Positions 36,936-49,223 of a DNA stretch of 64,000 nt are shown in pieces. This stretch comes from Macrobrachium rosenbergii (taxonomy: Eukaryota > Arthropoda > Malacostraca > Decapoda > Palaemonidae). Every line of letters starts with the position of its first letter. The first letter of the stretch is position 1. The stretch covers positions 30,036,001-30,100,000 of the forward strand of contig NC_089744.1 in assembly GCF_040412425.1 (NCBI RefSeq), in the 5' to 3' direction. Under the pieces are notes generated by a model. The model searched no databases. It was not told where the DNA came from and saw only the letters and a program-made list of their open reading frames with translations. The position numbers were made by a program, and so were the translations under genes.

Positions 36936-36938
<3 letters not shown>
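36663..36938. mobile_element. (TA)n-bounded fold-back element 1
   Basis: Arms at about 36670-36788 and 36823-36938 are inverted copies (shared ACAAGCTTTCTTGGACAAAC, CATTATCAAGTATCCGTAC, ATGAGCAGA) with a few mismatches, separated by about 34 bp. Both outer ends run directly into (TA)n. No coding capacity. Confidence 0.8.
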
Positions 36939-37158
<220 letters not shown>

Positions 37159-37439
37159 TCAGACCTAACTTAGTGCCAAAATTGGGAGTACTGTATAAAC
37201 AATATTGATCTTTGGTCTTTTTCTGAACAGTTTTATGCATAAGTATATAAAGCTTATTAATTTTAGTGTTATTTAAGGGACTGTAAACAGGAAAAACATG
37301 AAAACAAATGTTGCAAATTAATAACTTACATCTCAAAGAATACTATCATTTTGAGACAGCTCCCGTTGTCATGATTCTTGAGGGAACTGCCGAAGGGGAG
37401 CCATGGGCACCATGGCTTAATTAGTTATTGAGGGAAAGG

Positions 37440-37878
37440 TGTGATGAAAATTTACATCTATGAAGTCAGCGTAAGGTTGATTGCAGATGATTCCGTTCTA
37501 TCAGCATCAATTTTATATCAGTAGGATAGTATTTTCGTTACTGCATCTCTTTACAGAGATTTAGTTAAAATCAGTGCATGATGCAAGTTATGGGGGATGA
37601 AACTGAACCCCCAACAAAACTTCAGAAAGTTATGACTGTTAGCAGGTCTGGGACACTGGATCTCCCAACACAGATCTTATTATTAACAGTGTATCTTTAT
37701 GTGTAACTCATTTAAAATTCTGGGTGTCATTCATGATTGCAAATCCTCTTATGAGAAAAATATCTCATCTTCTTTTGTGTAAAAAATGGCTTTTAGGAGA
37801 CTTGTTTGTCCTCAGAAAAAGTTTTAATTCTCTGTTCTTCCATGTTTTGAATATTGTTCCGTAGTTTGGTGTTTCCAG
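37440..37878 (+). pseudogene. Non-LTR retrotransposon reverse transcriptase fragment
   Basis: Frame-shifted + strand text gives IADDSVLSAS (the Y/F-A-D-D catalytic box), RDLVKISA*CKLWGMKLNP, THLKILGV-type text and EYCSVVWCF. This is the order of the palm and thumb of Jockey/CR1-type reverse transcriptases. It is cut off exactly at the TTAA of the next element. Confidence 0.65.
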
Positions 37879-37882
37879 TTAA

Positions 37883-39693
37883 CCCTTAAACGCCGACTGG
37901 ACGTATCGTACGTCTACTAAAATTGTCTGTCGGGTGTCGAGTGGACGTACGGTACATCGACTACAAAAAGTTTTTTTAAATATTCGTGGAAAAATAGTTA
38001 TAGGCCTAGTTTGCGAAAGATTTTAAATCACGCCTTGAAGGATGCTGGGAGTTCACGGATCACGCTGTTGTTTTGTTTACAAGCATTACCCAGCCGCGCA
38101 TGCGCAAATTTCTTTCTTCTCGCACAACAGAGCATCAGCGACGCATCTCAGAAATTCTTTCGTCACTTTGTTGTAATTTTTGCACCGTTTTATATTAGCC
38201 GTTACATAATGTTTTATATATGAAAATGTGTGCAATTTCATGTAGAATACAACAAAGAACAACCCATGGTTGTAGCTTTTATAAGTTTTGAAATATTTTT
38301 ATATAAATCACGATAAGTGCCAAAATTTCAACCTTTGGTCAACTTTAACTCGACGGAAATGGTCGAAAAACGCAATTGTAAGCTAAAACACTTACATTCT
38401 AGTAATATTCAATCATTTACCTTCATTTTGCAACAAATTGGAAGTCTCTAGCACAATATTTCGATTTATGGTGAATTTTTGAAAAAAACTTTTTCCTTAC
38501 GTCCGCGTGGTAACTCTGCCGAAAATCTCAGAAATTCTTTCGTCACTTTGTCGTAATGTTTGCACCATCTTATATTAGCCGTTACATAAAGTTTTATATA
38601 TGAAAATGTGTGCAATTTCATGTAGAATACAACAAAAAATAACTCATGGTTGTAGCTTTTATAAGTTTTGAAATATTTTCATATAAATCACGATGTGCCA
38701 AAATTTCAACCTTCGGTCAACTTTAACTCGACCGATATGTCGAAAAATGCAATTGTAAGCTAAAACTCGTACATTCTAGTAACATTCAATCATTTACCTT
38801 CATTTTGCAAGAAACGGGAAGTCTCTAGCACGATATTTCGATTTATTCTGAATTTTTGAAAAAAACTTTTTCCTTACCTCCGTGCACGGTAACTCAGCTG
38901 AAAATCTTAGAATTTCTTTAGTCACCTTGTTGTAATTTTAGCACCATTTTATATTATGCCTTACATAAAGTGTTATACATGAAAATGTGCGCAATATCAT
39001 GTAGAATACAACAAAAAATAACTCATGGTTGTAGCTTTTATCAGTTTTGAAATATTTTCATATAAATCACGATAAATAGAAAAAATTCGACCTTCAGTCA
39101 ACTTTAACTCAACCGAAATGGTCGAAAACTGCAATTGTAAGCTAAAACACTTACAGTCTAGTAATATTCAATCAATTAGCTTCATTTTTCAACAAACGGG
39201 AAGTCTCTAGCACAATATTTCGATTTATGGTGAATTTTTGAAAAAAACATTTTTTTACGTTCGTGCGTTACGAATTCATGCATCATTTTGTGATAATATT
39301 TTCTCTGTGTTGCTTTGATCGTTTTACAATTTGTTATATACCAAAATCATCGCAGTTTAGTGTACAATACAAAGAAAAAAAAAAATAACCCGTTAGCTTT
39401 AACCGTTTTGCTCACAGCGCGATTTGTATAAAATTATATATGAAAAATTTTTTTTGCGCTGTCATATATTTCAATATTTATATATGATAATGATATTTTT
39501 TTCCATTTCTGATGGTTGCATACTAAACTTCAGGCAATGGCAAAAAAATGAGCCAAAAATGAACTCTTAATCTTAAAAACTAAGTGTGCTGTGATTTTTT
39601 GAAAAAAACTTTTTTTCCGCTTTGGCGCTAACTCACCGAACGCCGCCGGCATATGGGAGACGTTTTTGTAAATAGAGGCTCGGCGTTTAAGGG
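37883..39693. mobile_element. TTAA-flanked non-autonomous piggyBac-like element, copy E
   Basis: TTAA at 37879-37882 and 39694-39697; termini CCCTTAAACGCC and GGCGTTTAAGGG. Full repeat units begin near 38328, 38700 and 39080, with a divergent first block containing CCGCGCATGCGCAAAT. It is well preserved. The left flank is a reverse transcriptase fragment and the right flank a different repeat. Confidence 0.82.
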
Positions 39694-39697
39694 TTAA

Positions 39698-40989
39698 TAT
39701 CCAATTTGCTCTACCTCGGATATAATATATTTTCATATATGTTACCAAAGGGGAATTTTTAGTTGATAATAAGTTCGTCGTCCCATGGCCTCGAACCAGC
39801 GAAGGACAAGAACTCAGGACTATAGTGGATGCCTGTACCCACACTGCCAGCAAGTGAGGTATAAGTTGATATCAGCTTCCATATACAGATCTCCGTCGAA
39901 CTCAGGTATTTGTATTTAGAGTCGATATCAGCCCACTTCTGCCGTGCTGACAGTGTAGTGCGTTTGTCGCACGCACCCATGTTATGACTTTTTATCACAT
40001 CACAGTGATTCATATACAGTCAGTAAGCTACAAATGTCCTTTAATATCCAATTCGCTCTGCCTCAGAAATAATATATTTTCATATATGTTACTGAAGGGG
40101 AATTTTTAGTTGATAATAAGTTCGTCATCCCGTGGCCTCGAACCTGTGAAGGACAAGAACTCAGGACTACAGTGGACGCCTTTACCCACACGGCCAGCAA
40201 GTGAGGTATAAGTTGATATCGGCTCCCATCTACAGATCCCCGTTGAACTCAGGTATTTGTATTTAGAGTCGATATCAGCCCACCTCTGCCATGCTGACAA
40301 TGTAGTGTGTTTGTTGCACGCAGCCACATTATGACTTTTTATCACATCACTGTGATTCATATACAATCAGTAAGCTACAAACATCCTTTAATATCCAATT
40401 CGCTCTACCTTGGAAATAGTATATTTTCATATATGTTACCAAAGGGGAATTTTTAGTTGATAATAAGTTCGTCGTCCTGTGGGCTCGAACCAGCGAAGGA
40501 CAAGAACTCAGAACTACAGTGGACACCTTTACCCATACGGCCAGCAAGTGAGGTATAAGTTGATATTGGCTCCCATCTACAGATCCCAGTTGAACTCAGG
40601 TATTTGTATTTAGAGTCGATATCAGCCCACCTCCCATGCCTCTCGACGCAGCCATGCTGACAATGTAGTGCTACAAACGTTTATGTCGAAATAATATATT
40701 TTCACATATGCAACCATATTATGACTTTTATCACATCACCGTGATTGATATACACGGCCAGTCATTAGCAGATAGTCAAACGTCCTTTAATATCAGTTGC
40801 CATGCTGACTACCTCGGAAATAATATATTTTCATCATATGTTCCACCGAAGGGGAATTTTTTAGTTGATAATAAGTTGATAATAAGTTCGTCGTCCCGTG
40901 CGCTCAAACCAGCGAAAAGACAAGAACTCAGGACTACAATGGAAGCCTTTACCCACACAGCCAGCAAGTGAGGTATAAGTTGATATCGG

Positions 40990-40990
<1 letters not shown>
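39698..40990 (-). repeat. Tandem array of a tRNA-related (SINE-like) repeat
   Basis: Units of about 346 bp: 39698-40043, 40044-40389, 40390-about 40790, and a partial one to 40990. On the minus strand each contains a pol III A-box-like TGGCCGTGTGGG and, about 52 nt further, a B-box GGTTCGAGGCC. This is compatible with descent from a long-variable-arm tRNA. The third unit carries a rearranged insertion of its own sequence. The array ends directly in (TA)n. Confidence 0.6.

Positions 40991-40991
<1 letters not shown>

Positions 40992-41078
<87 letters not shown>
40992..41078. repeat. (TA)n microsatellite
   Basis: About 40 TA units, separating the SINE-like array from the palindromic element that carries the piggyBac insertion. 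Confidence 0.95.
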
Positions 41079-41079
<1 letters not shown>

Positions 41080-41218
41080 GCAGAATCTACTGGTCACTTT
41101 TACCAGACACATATGTAATTCTAATAGCCACAATGCCCTCTTAACTTCGCTAATTCTTTTGCCTTTTTTGGATATACTTGTAACTAAGGAGCTGATAGAT
41201 CCAAAGGGAAGAAATTAA

Positions 41219-43885
41219 CCCCTTCCCTCTCACATTTTTTATCCCAACTTCCAGTCTTTATGAAGCATATTTTTTTATTGTTTATTTCTAAAGTATATGC
41301 TAAAGTGATAAATCACCTCGAATATTTCTTAAAAAAAAATTATTTTTTTGTCAGGATAATCTTCAACTATTACATAACTTCTCAAGGCCGAGTTTTCTCG
41401 GAAATTATAAAAAACAAGGAAAATAACAAATAAAGAATATATTTATTGCATTTTCTTCTATATTTTATTCTTTCATAATTCTTCAATATAACAACAAAAT
41501 AATTACACATGATAAATGTAAAACTTTATAACATAACTGATCTTCAAAAAGAAAATAAAAGGAGCAAATTTTTATTACAAAAAAAAAAAAATTTTGCATT
41601 TATAAAAAAATGCAATATGAAAAAGTAAAGCCTGGTGACTAACATAGAAGAAAAAATATGATGCCAAAAAATATGATACTTTCAATAGAAAATGTAAAGG
41701 TTTCATTATCACAAGAAGAAAAAGATTCTTGCCTTTATGAAAAGTAATAGAAAAGGACAAATTGAAATGAAAGGTTTTACCTTTCATCATAATGAATAAT
41801 ACTTTTCTTTCCATTATTACCTATTTCAGCTTTATATTTTGAAAATAAATGTATTTACTCCTGTACAGAACATAAAATAAAATAAATTCTTTCATCTTTT
41901 CCTAAAAGTTATCCTTAAGTGTGATATATCCTAAAGCAAGGAGTTATACACAGTGCTACATCACACACTAAACAGCAATATCTGCTTTCCTTCCTTAGCC
42001 TTTTTCCACTTGCATCTCGCTTTCTGCTACAAACTACACATTGTCTTGTGGGGTTACTTTTCTTTTCTGTAGGTGGCACGACATCTGGGAAGTGCCTTTC
42101 TGTAAGACGAAGAGGGTGAGGTACACTACTTGGTCGTCCTACTTTTGATGACATCATAGGTGTATGGTACTTTTTTATTGTCTCGTCAATCACTTGAAGA
42201 CGGTACTTTAGAGCTGTTGCTTCTCCTCCTGATTTTAGATACAAAAGATAGGAATTCCACAATGCGAAGTCGACAATATGAAAGAATATTTTCTTGTAAT
42301 ACCTCTTTCTCCTTTTTCTTGTAAGAGGATAATCCTGGAGACGTTGATCTACTTTGTCAACCCCTCCCATTGTGTTATTGTAATCCATAACTAGTTTAGG
42401 CTTCTTCACCAATTTTCCTCTTTTTTCTGTTTCTACCATTTCTGTGTTATGGACTGTGGAAAGTAATACAACATCTTTCTTATCCTTCCATTTTATTGCT
42501 GTTACTTTTCTTCTTTTGTAAGCCACCATACCGCCTTTCTGCAGTTTTTCTTGTTTCAATCCAGAGGGCATTTCCTTTCTACTAACACGGACAGTGCCAT
42601 ATACATCTGTTTCATTTTCTGTCAGTAAATCTGCTAATTGGGGAGAGTTATAATAATTATCCATTGTAAGGCAATAGCCTTTTTCAGTAATGGCTTCATC
42701 AGCGTCATAACAATTTTTGAAGACACTGGAAGGTCTTCATAATCATTATCAAACATTGTTCCTTGACCTGTGTAAATGACAAAATTCCAAACATATCCTG
42801 ATTCTGATTCACACAACATGAAATATTTTATCCCAAATCTAGCTCTTTTTAGTGGCAAATATTGTACCCAACCAAGACGTCCTTTATAAAGTAAAAGACT
42901 TTCGTCTATAGCTACATTTTGTTTAGGCGTGTACATACTTTTGAATTTGCTAACAATGCTATTATAAAACTTCCAGATTTTGTTGAGCTTTGGGCAAGGA
43001 TGAGTGGTAGGGTCAAAATCTTCATTATTTGACAAATGCAAATACTGTTTTATTTTGCAAAATCTGCGATATGGCATAATTTTAGCAAAAAATTGGTGTA
43101 TGTAACAAAGGCATCTTAGACCAGTATTGGCTTTCTTCAGGTTTCTTTACAATCCCCTGTAGCATAATAACACTAAGGAAAATCCTCATTTCTTCCCGAT
43201 ATGTTGGGTGCCATTTCTTTTCTCTGTTTCTGATTTTCCACTCAACTTTTGTTCAGCATTCCTGTTCATCTCTGTGACAATAATGTCTAAAATATTGTCA
43301 TCAAGAAATGACTCAAAATACTGAATATATGTATTTTCTTCATCATCTTCAGTATTATATACATGATGAATTATATTATCACCAATAAAGGGAAATGCAG
43401 GCTGTGGAGGAGAGGGTGGTTTATCATCCGAAATTGTTATTCTTTGCCAGCCTTGGTTATCAGGAACATTATCATCATCATCTTCATCTGAAGTATCAGA
43501 GTATTCTGACGTCATATCACCATCACTTTCGCTCCCTGAATCGTCCATTCCATCATAATACTCTGTATCACTGTCACTCTCACTACTCATGATAGTTATA
43601 TCAATAATAATAAAAGAAAATCCCGGAAAAACAATGGAAATCCTGCCTGATGAAAGGGATGGCGTCTCCAATGGCCAACTGGCGCCAAAGGTAGCTACAA
43701 TTTTCTAAAAAAAGGCACTTAATGCATAGAAAACGGCTTTCTATAGTGGGAGACTAATATAAACAACAGCCGAGTTTACTGGGAGTTGCTAGGAAAGAGA
43801 TAACAGAATTTCGAGTATACTCGGGCTTACTGAAATATGACGGTTATCTTAAACCCGAGAATACACGGGGTTGAGCGGGAAGAGG
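41219..43885 (-). mobile_element. Complete piggyBac element
   Basis: A 2,667-bp element flanked by TTAA (41215-41218 and 43886-43889), with imperfect inverted termini CCCCTTCCCTCTCAC and, read from the other end, CCTCTTCCCGCTCAA. It contains one transposase gene on the minus strand. TTAA duplication, length and terminal CCC all fit piggyBac. Confidence 0.9.
41915..43590 (-). pseudogene. piggyBac transposase with two frameshifts
   Basis: The likely start is ATG at 43590 (MSSESDSDTEYYDG), giving a long acidic N-terminus. A frame change near 43215 leads to EEMRIFLSVIML and MPYRRFCKIKQYLHLSNNED. A second near 42690 leads to 42664-41915. The three catalytic aspartates of the DDE/D domain are recognisable in NVAIDESLL, MDNYYNSPQL and MDYNNTMGGVDKVDQ. 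The C-terminus has the family's cysteine-rich zinc domain (RQCVVCSRKR, YCCLVCDVALC, ending FRIYHT). The normal product excises and inserts the element at TTAA in the nucleus. Only two small breaks suggest relatively recent activity. Confidence 0.92.
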
Positions 43886-44115
43886 TTAAAGAGCCTGTGA
43901 TGGCCGGCTGCGGGAAGCGATAGTCAGGTCGGTAACGTTACCTCCTTGTGATTAAGGTAACTCGGGTTTGCTTAATATATACGCCTGTCGTATATTGGTC
44001 ATCACAGGCTCTTCAATTTCTTCCCTTTGGATCTATATAACCGTAGTTACACGCATATCCAAAAAGGGCGAAGAATTAGCGAAGTTAAGAGGGCATTGTG
44101 GCTATTAGAATTTAT

Positions 44116-44117
<2 letters not shown>

Positions 44118-44172
<55 letters not shown>

Positions 44173-44194
44173 CACACATATATATATATATATA
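44118..44194. repeat. (TA)n microsatellite at the LTR element border
   Basis: TA-rich tract with CATACACACA interruptions, lying between fold-back element 2 and the LTR retrotransposon. Confidence 0.9.
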
Positions 44195-45340
44195 TTTTAC
44201 GTTTTTCCGTGGTTTTAGTTTGAAATATGCTCTGTGAGACAGGTAGCAACAATTTAAGGTGATTTTGCCTTGTGATTCTGACTGTGGGTGCAGGAAAACG
44301 TAAAAAAAAAAAAAGAGGAAAACAAAGGAGAATTTCATATGAGCATAGGGCTCTGGTTACTGAGGGAAATATTACGTAAAACACGTGGGCAAATTTAAAG
44401 TAGTGTATTTACATAAATGACCTTAGTACGGGGAAAGAGGAACTCAAGTAGATTGAATGAAACTGGGGAATTCCAGACACAGTCCGAGAAGCTTCCACGA
44501 TGGGATCCCTCTGAAATGAGAGATATGCACATTATACGCCAGTAATGAAAATAGACAAAAGAATAATGAATTCGAAGCTGCACTGAGGGTGCCAAAGGAG
44601 TAATAAAGAATTAATATTGCCGATGCAAGAGGCGCACGGACATTAGACAAGGGAGATTTCTGGCTTTCTCTTTAAGAAAATATTACGAGACAAAAGCGTG
44701 ACTGAAATGGGGCTCTTCCAGGGCACTTTACCTTAGCAGATTTTTCGAGGGCGTGTAGAAGGCGGTCCGTGGATGACTTGCGATTTCCGAGGACGAGTTT
44801 CTTCCACGTGGTGAGATGCAAGGGCTTCCGTAAAGGGGCAAGGCGATGGGGACTCCTCGAAACTCCAAGCAATGGCGTGTGGGCTCGAGGAATACGGTTG
44901 AAGGGCACGAGGAGAAGTATACTTTGGGAAGGGCCACGTGGTTAGGATGCAAGGGCATCGGTGGGGCCAGGTGTTGAGGACGTCTTCACAAGTTCACTCC
45001 TTATCTTCCAGCCAGCGTGTGTGTCGAGACCTCGTGGGCTTTTTGCCTTTATCCCCTCCTATGGGACAGGGGGTGCGCCCAACACAGATGCTTTGACTCA
45101 TTGCACCTGCTGCCCGCAGGGGAGGTTTTGGCCTGTAGGAGAAACACCCAAGCCAGATTACTTTTGCCTCGAAGGAAAGATCTTTATCAAAAATGGGAGC
45201 GCCTTTAATCTTTTAACCCTTGTTTTTAAGTCGATAGACAGATGGTCTATCGATCGGCCGGCTGGCAGTAAATGAACAACCAACAACAACAAAGGAGGGG
45301 GGAGGGGAGGCAATTTGCTAGCGAATTCTTGCTAATCATA
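44195..45340 (-). repeat. 3' LTR of the LTR element
   Basis: Runs from TTTTACGTTTTTCCGTGG to GCGAATTCTTGCTAATCAT and is repeated almost identically at 50497-51633. Differences are mostly single-nucleotide indels and a few substitutions. Confidence 0.88.
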
Positions 45341-46640
45341 ATACCTCCCCATACAAGATGATGTACATACCTCCTTCGGGTGTGTACATCGATATTCAGA
45401 ATGAGCGGCAAATGCTTTACGTTACTCTACATTCTGCCTTGCAATGAACTTTACTCCTAAGGGTTTTATGAAGCTGTGACGTTACTTCTAATAACACATT
45501 GGGACAATTTTCGTTAACAGAACGCAAAGTGATTTAAACACTGGCAAAAGAATAATTACTTTAGATTTGGTTACCCACTGGTAACTTTATAAAGTGACTC
45601 GAACAATTGTGAATTAATTAAGATTATAGGACCACATATATGAGGCTATGGCCAACAAATTAAAAGAAAGGTTATTGTTCAAGAATTAAAATACACGGTT
45701 ACTTAATTTTAGATAAAATGCATGCGGTTAGTACAATCTGCCTTGAAGAGGCTGTGTAAATGAAAAACAGCGTTTATTTTTGTAAATGACACCCCCTTTT
45801 ACGCGATACTGTAATGACTATACATATTCGCATTGATAATTTATCTTCGTTTAAATGTACTTTGCTTAGCCGGCCCCACACGGATTTTGACAGCTGTATG
45901 CGGGCGAGAGTATTCGCGAGGTTTTAATTCGCTAACCTTAAACTACGCTAATTTTATCGTCCACTGCCTACTCAATGTTATGACGGGCGAGCAGACAAAA
46001 GATGTGGGGTAGGACAAACAGAGATCTTGGAAGGAATGGAAGGGGGAAAAGGGATAATAATAACAAAAGGAAAATTACCAAGACGTTACGAATGAAACTT
46101 GACCGCATATGAAAGGCGGGACACGTCTCTCAGAGCTTACGAAAGGGGCATTTAAATCACAAGGGCAAGAGTTTATGACTCGCGATTCATTAAAATAAAG
46201 ATAACTAAATGACTAAAAGAAAGTAAATGATATTGGCAGAAGAGCTAAGGAAAAAGAGTGAGGGTTTTATTGTGTTAGGCGGGAATCTATCGTCCACGCC
46301 TATAAATTACGGCCCGGACTATCACTTCAGTCCCAGGGCGAGGAAAGTGCACCGAAGGGCGCGACTCCTTCAGGAGGGGGCTGACACGCACGCCCGGTGC
46401 CAAGGTATGGGCGCAAGGGCGTGCCACTTCTCACTCTGTTATTCTTAATGATTTATACATTGTGTGGGGAATGGTATCCCGTATTTAATTGCCTCTTGTG
46501 GGGATAATTTAAGGGAAGATTAATAGAAGGTGATAAGAGATAGAAGTTCCTGAGGAACGGAGGAAGATAGAGGAGGGTCTGACGTCCCCTTCTGGATTAG
46601 GGGTGCCAAGACCTTCGAAAAATGAAATGGCGGCACAGGT
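45341..46640. other. Non-coding inner part of the LTR element
   Basis: About 1.3 kb without a recognisable ORF where pol would be expected on the minus strand. A short open segment at 46227-46448 (+) has no known motif. It suggests deletion of pol or a non-autonomous design. Confidence 0.5.
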
Positions 46641-46669
46641 GCCATGGGAGCTCTAGAGCTCTTTGTAAA

Positions 46670-47825
46670 TTACCTGGAATGTCCCACGCCCGTGGTAATT
46701 TCGCCTCGAGTCTTTCTTAATGGGACAGTCGTCCTCGGCCGGGGAAGCGGAGGGCCCGCGACCGGAGGGCGGCACGGAGTACCACCTGGGCCTGCTGATG
46801 CGACAGCTGACGCAGGAGGGTTCAGTGCGGGTTCTACCATAATCCGTCGCAGCTCTTGTAGTTCATCGGCCAAGGGAGATATGGCAGAATCCTGACTTGC
46901 AATTGCGCCGGCGACGGGCTGAGGCAGAGAGGAGGCGGTCGGGGTGGCGTGAGCGGCTCGCAGGTGTTGTTGACCAGCTCAGGCACGGGTTGCGAGGCCG
47001 CACCTGCAGGTGAGCTTCGCGGTGGTCGGGAGGAACCGTCTCTCTGACCGACGCTGGTAGCGGTGCCAGGCCGGGGAAGAGAGGGGGTCCTGAGTTGGAT
47101 CCCGTGAATGGAGATCGGCGTAGCGCTCTGGCGCTGGCACTAGGGGCAGAGTCAGGCGCTATCAGAGGTTTCTTGGGCTCGTCGGTCAGGACGGACGAAG
47201 CTTGGCCCTGCTCGGGGCATGCAAGTGGCACCGGCAGGAATTTGGCATCTCCTGAAGGGAGATTTGATTGGGGCCCTGGCACTGGCACTGAGGCAGGGCC
47301 GGGCACTGGAATGGATCGGGAACCGATCGAGGGGGCCACTGTACATCGTACTCAGGTGGCACTGGTGGGGACTGCACGTCCTTCTGGTACCCAGGGGCGC
47401 CAGTCTTGGCTGAGGGAGAAGCGGGGAGGATTACTCGCGCCCAGCGAATGATTCGGGGAATGTGGACCCCTAGATTGTCGTGATTTCGGCAGGGACTGGA
47501 AGTCCTGTCCCAGGATGACGTCATAGCCTCCGGGGAGATGGCTTGCTACTGCAAGGTTGCACATTTTGGATTGGTGAGGTCGTGAGACTCTCAATTGGAC
47601 CGTAGGGAGTATCATCTTAAATTGATTTATTCCCTCGATCGTGACGAGTTTTCGTCTATTGACGATAGCTCCGTGAGGGAACTCTGTCCCTTCGGATGAG
47701 GGAGATTTGTGCGCCCGAGTCCTCGAAAGCAGTGACTCGGGCGCGGGCTCGCTACCTCGTGGAGGGGCCACGTATACAGGCCCTTCGGCGGGAGGGCCTA
47801 ATGACTGGGGATCTGTGACGGCCAA
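46670..47825 (-). pseudogene. LTR element protease region and Pro-rich linker
   Basis: Around 47740-47700 a minus-strand frame reads TAFEDSGAQISLI, the D-S-G-A active site of a retroelement aspartic protease. After a frame change the ORF 47825-47352 continues with GAIVNRRKLVTIEGINQFKM and LPGGYDVILGQDFQSLPKSR, the G-Y/F-D-V-I-L-G-x-D block near the C-terminus of such proteases. Downstream segments (47524-47186, 47339-46863, 46873-46670) are Pro/Ser-rich linker in shifting frames. The protease would cleave the polyprotein; several frameshifts disable it. Confidence 0.7.
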
Positions 47826-48008
47826 GGCGACGGTGGGAGTATTTACTTTATTATTGCGTGGGCATTTTGCCCATGCGGGAGAATGGCCATAGACCTTGCA
47901 CGCCGTGCAAAAGGTCTGGCTAAAGTCTTTCGCTGCCCCTGTGGAGGGCGAGGCGAGTTATTTGTCGGTTTTCCGGGAGAGAGGAGCCGGTTTCTTGTTC
48001 GGCACTGT

Positions 48009-48952
48009 TCAGTTGAGAATGCCCGTCTTGCAATAGTGGCACGTCAGGGGCTTGCCCGAGTTTCCAGCCTTAGGGGAATTTGTTCCTCCGAGGAGGGGCG
48101 GGGGATTTATTTTCCGCCCCATGGATCCTTCTTGAGGGTGGTGGGTTTCCCACATATCTGCTATTCGGCAACACTCGGTGAGTGTTGCTGGGGCTTTTTC
48201 CACTATATGAGTGGCGAGGGCAGGAGGGGCGAGCGCAGGAAATGCTCAATTTAAACCGCTCGAGTACCTCGGCGGTGTTAGTGGCTCCCGAATCGAGCCA
48301 TTTTGTCAGCGCCGCTCGAATGGTACGCCCAATCGGACCAAGTCTGGCCTGCTTCTCTGGGCTGCTCTCCAACGTCTCCTCCACCGCTCGGGGGTAATCT
48401 CGCACGCCGTAACTGCTTGGCGACGGCTTCCCCAGTTTCCCGATCGTCTGCGGGAAGGGCGTGGTAGGCAACGAGGGCCTTTCCGCCCAGGAATTTAGTG
48501 AGAACAAGGGAGAGTTCCGCGGGGGAGAGATCGCAGCACTCCAGGACTCGTTCGGCCCTTTCAAGCCATACTTCGGGTTCGGACTCGGTCCATTTTGGCA
48601 TGAACGAGTGAGCTTGGCTGAGGGCACTCATCCCCGCGGCAGGGGGCGGGGGGGTGGCGTGCTGTCGTTCTAGCACCTGGAGCTCATGGGCGCGTTCTCT
48701 CTCTCTCTCCTCACGTTCTCTCTCCCTCTCTGCACGTTCTTTATCCTTCTCCTGCTCTTGGGCAATTCTTGCCCTCTCTCTCTCCTCACGTTCTCTCTCC
48801 CTCTCTTCACGTTCTCTTGCTCTCTCAGCCTTGGCATCGTCCACTCGCTCTTGAACCCATGCTCTCAGATCTTGCCCCGATAGTCCCATGTCCTTCCCAG
48901 CGGACATGTAGAATTTGAAATCCTCGTTTTGTTGGGCTCTGGTATTAGCCAT
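48009..48952 (-). pseudogene. LTR element gag with Arg/Glu-rich coiled coil
   Basis: ATG at 48952 begins MANTRAQQNEDFKFYMSAGK. Residues about 45-95 are an extreme Arg/Glu repeat (EREREERERARIAQ), a predicted long coiled coil or single helix. Then PKWTESEPEVWLERAERVLE and LTKFLGGKALVAYHALPADD resemble Gypsy-type capsid text. A frame change near 48300 passes into 48203-48009, which ends PLTCHYCKTGILN, a broken CCHC zinc knuckle. The protein would form the particle and bind RNA. Confidence 0.75.
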
Positions 48953-49223
48953 CTTGGAATAATGGGTATAGGATATGTCTGAAAAGACTCTTTGTTAAAA
49001 TTGGATGTGTCTTGGAAAGACGTGGTTGTTCTTGGCGAACGAGTTTTAATATGCGTCTCGGAAGACGTAGTTGGATTTTGTCACGCTCGGACTTGGCGGC
49101 TGTAGCGTGAAGTTAAGGAGTTGTTCTAACGAACTAGAATGATCAGTCCCGTAAGGGCTTAGATGTGTGTGAACTACACTATATAATGTCTCAAAAGTAC
49201 TTAATTGTGGGTTCCCGCAGGAA

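Larger units (their letters stand above)
41117..44113. mobile_element. (TA)n-bounded fold-back element 2, split by piggyBac
   Basis: The left arm (41117-41215, continuing at 43886-43911) and right arm (about 43998-44113) are inverted copies sharing AATAGCCACAATGCCCTC, AACTTCGCTAATTCTT and GATCCAAAGGGAAGAAATT. The left arm becomes continuous only when 41219-43885 is removed with one TTAA, which proves the later insertion. The central part between the arms is about 90 bp. Confidence 0.8.

Noticed and set aside
39780..39870. Functional tRNA gene on the minus strand
   Set aside because: A- and B-box-like words exist, but no convincing cloverleaf or acceptor stem was visible and the unit is tandemly repeated; treated as tRNA-related repeat.
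48654..48883. Ser/Leu-rich + strand ORFs
   Set aside because: Antisense of the Arg/Glu-rich gag repeat.
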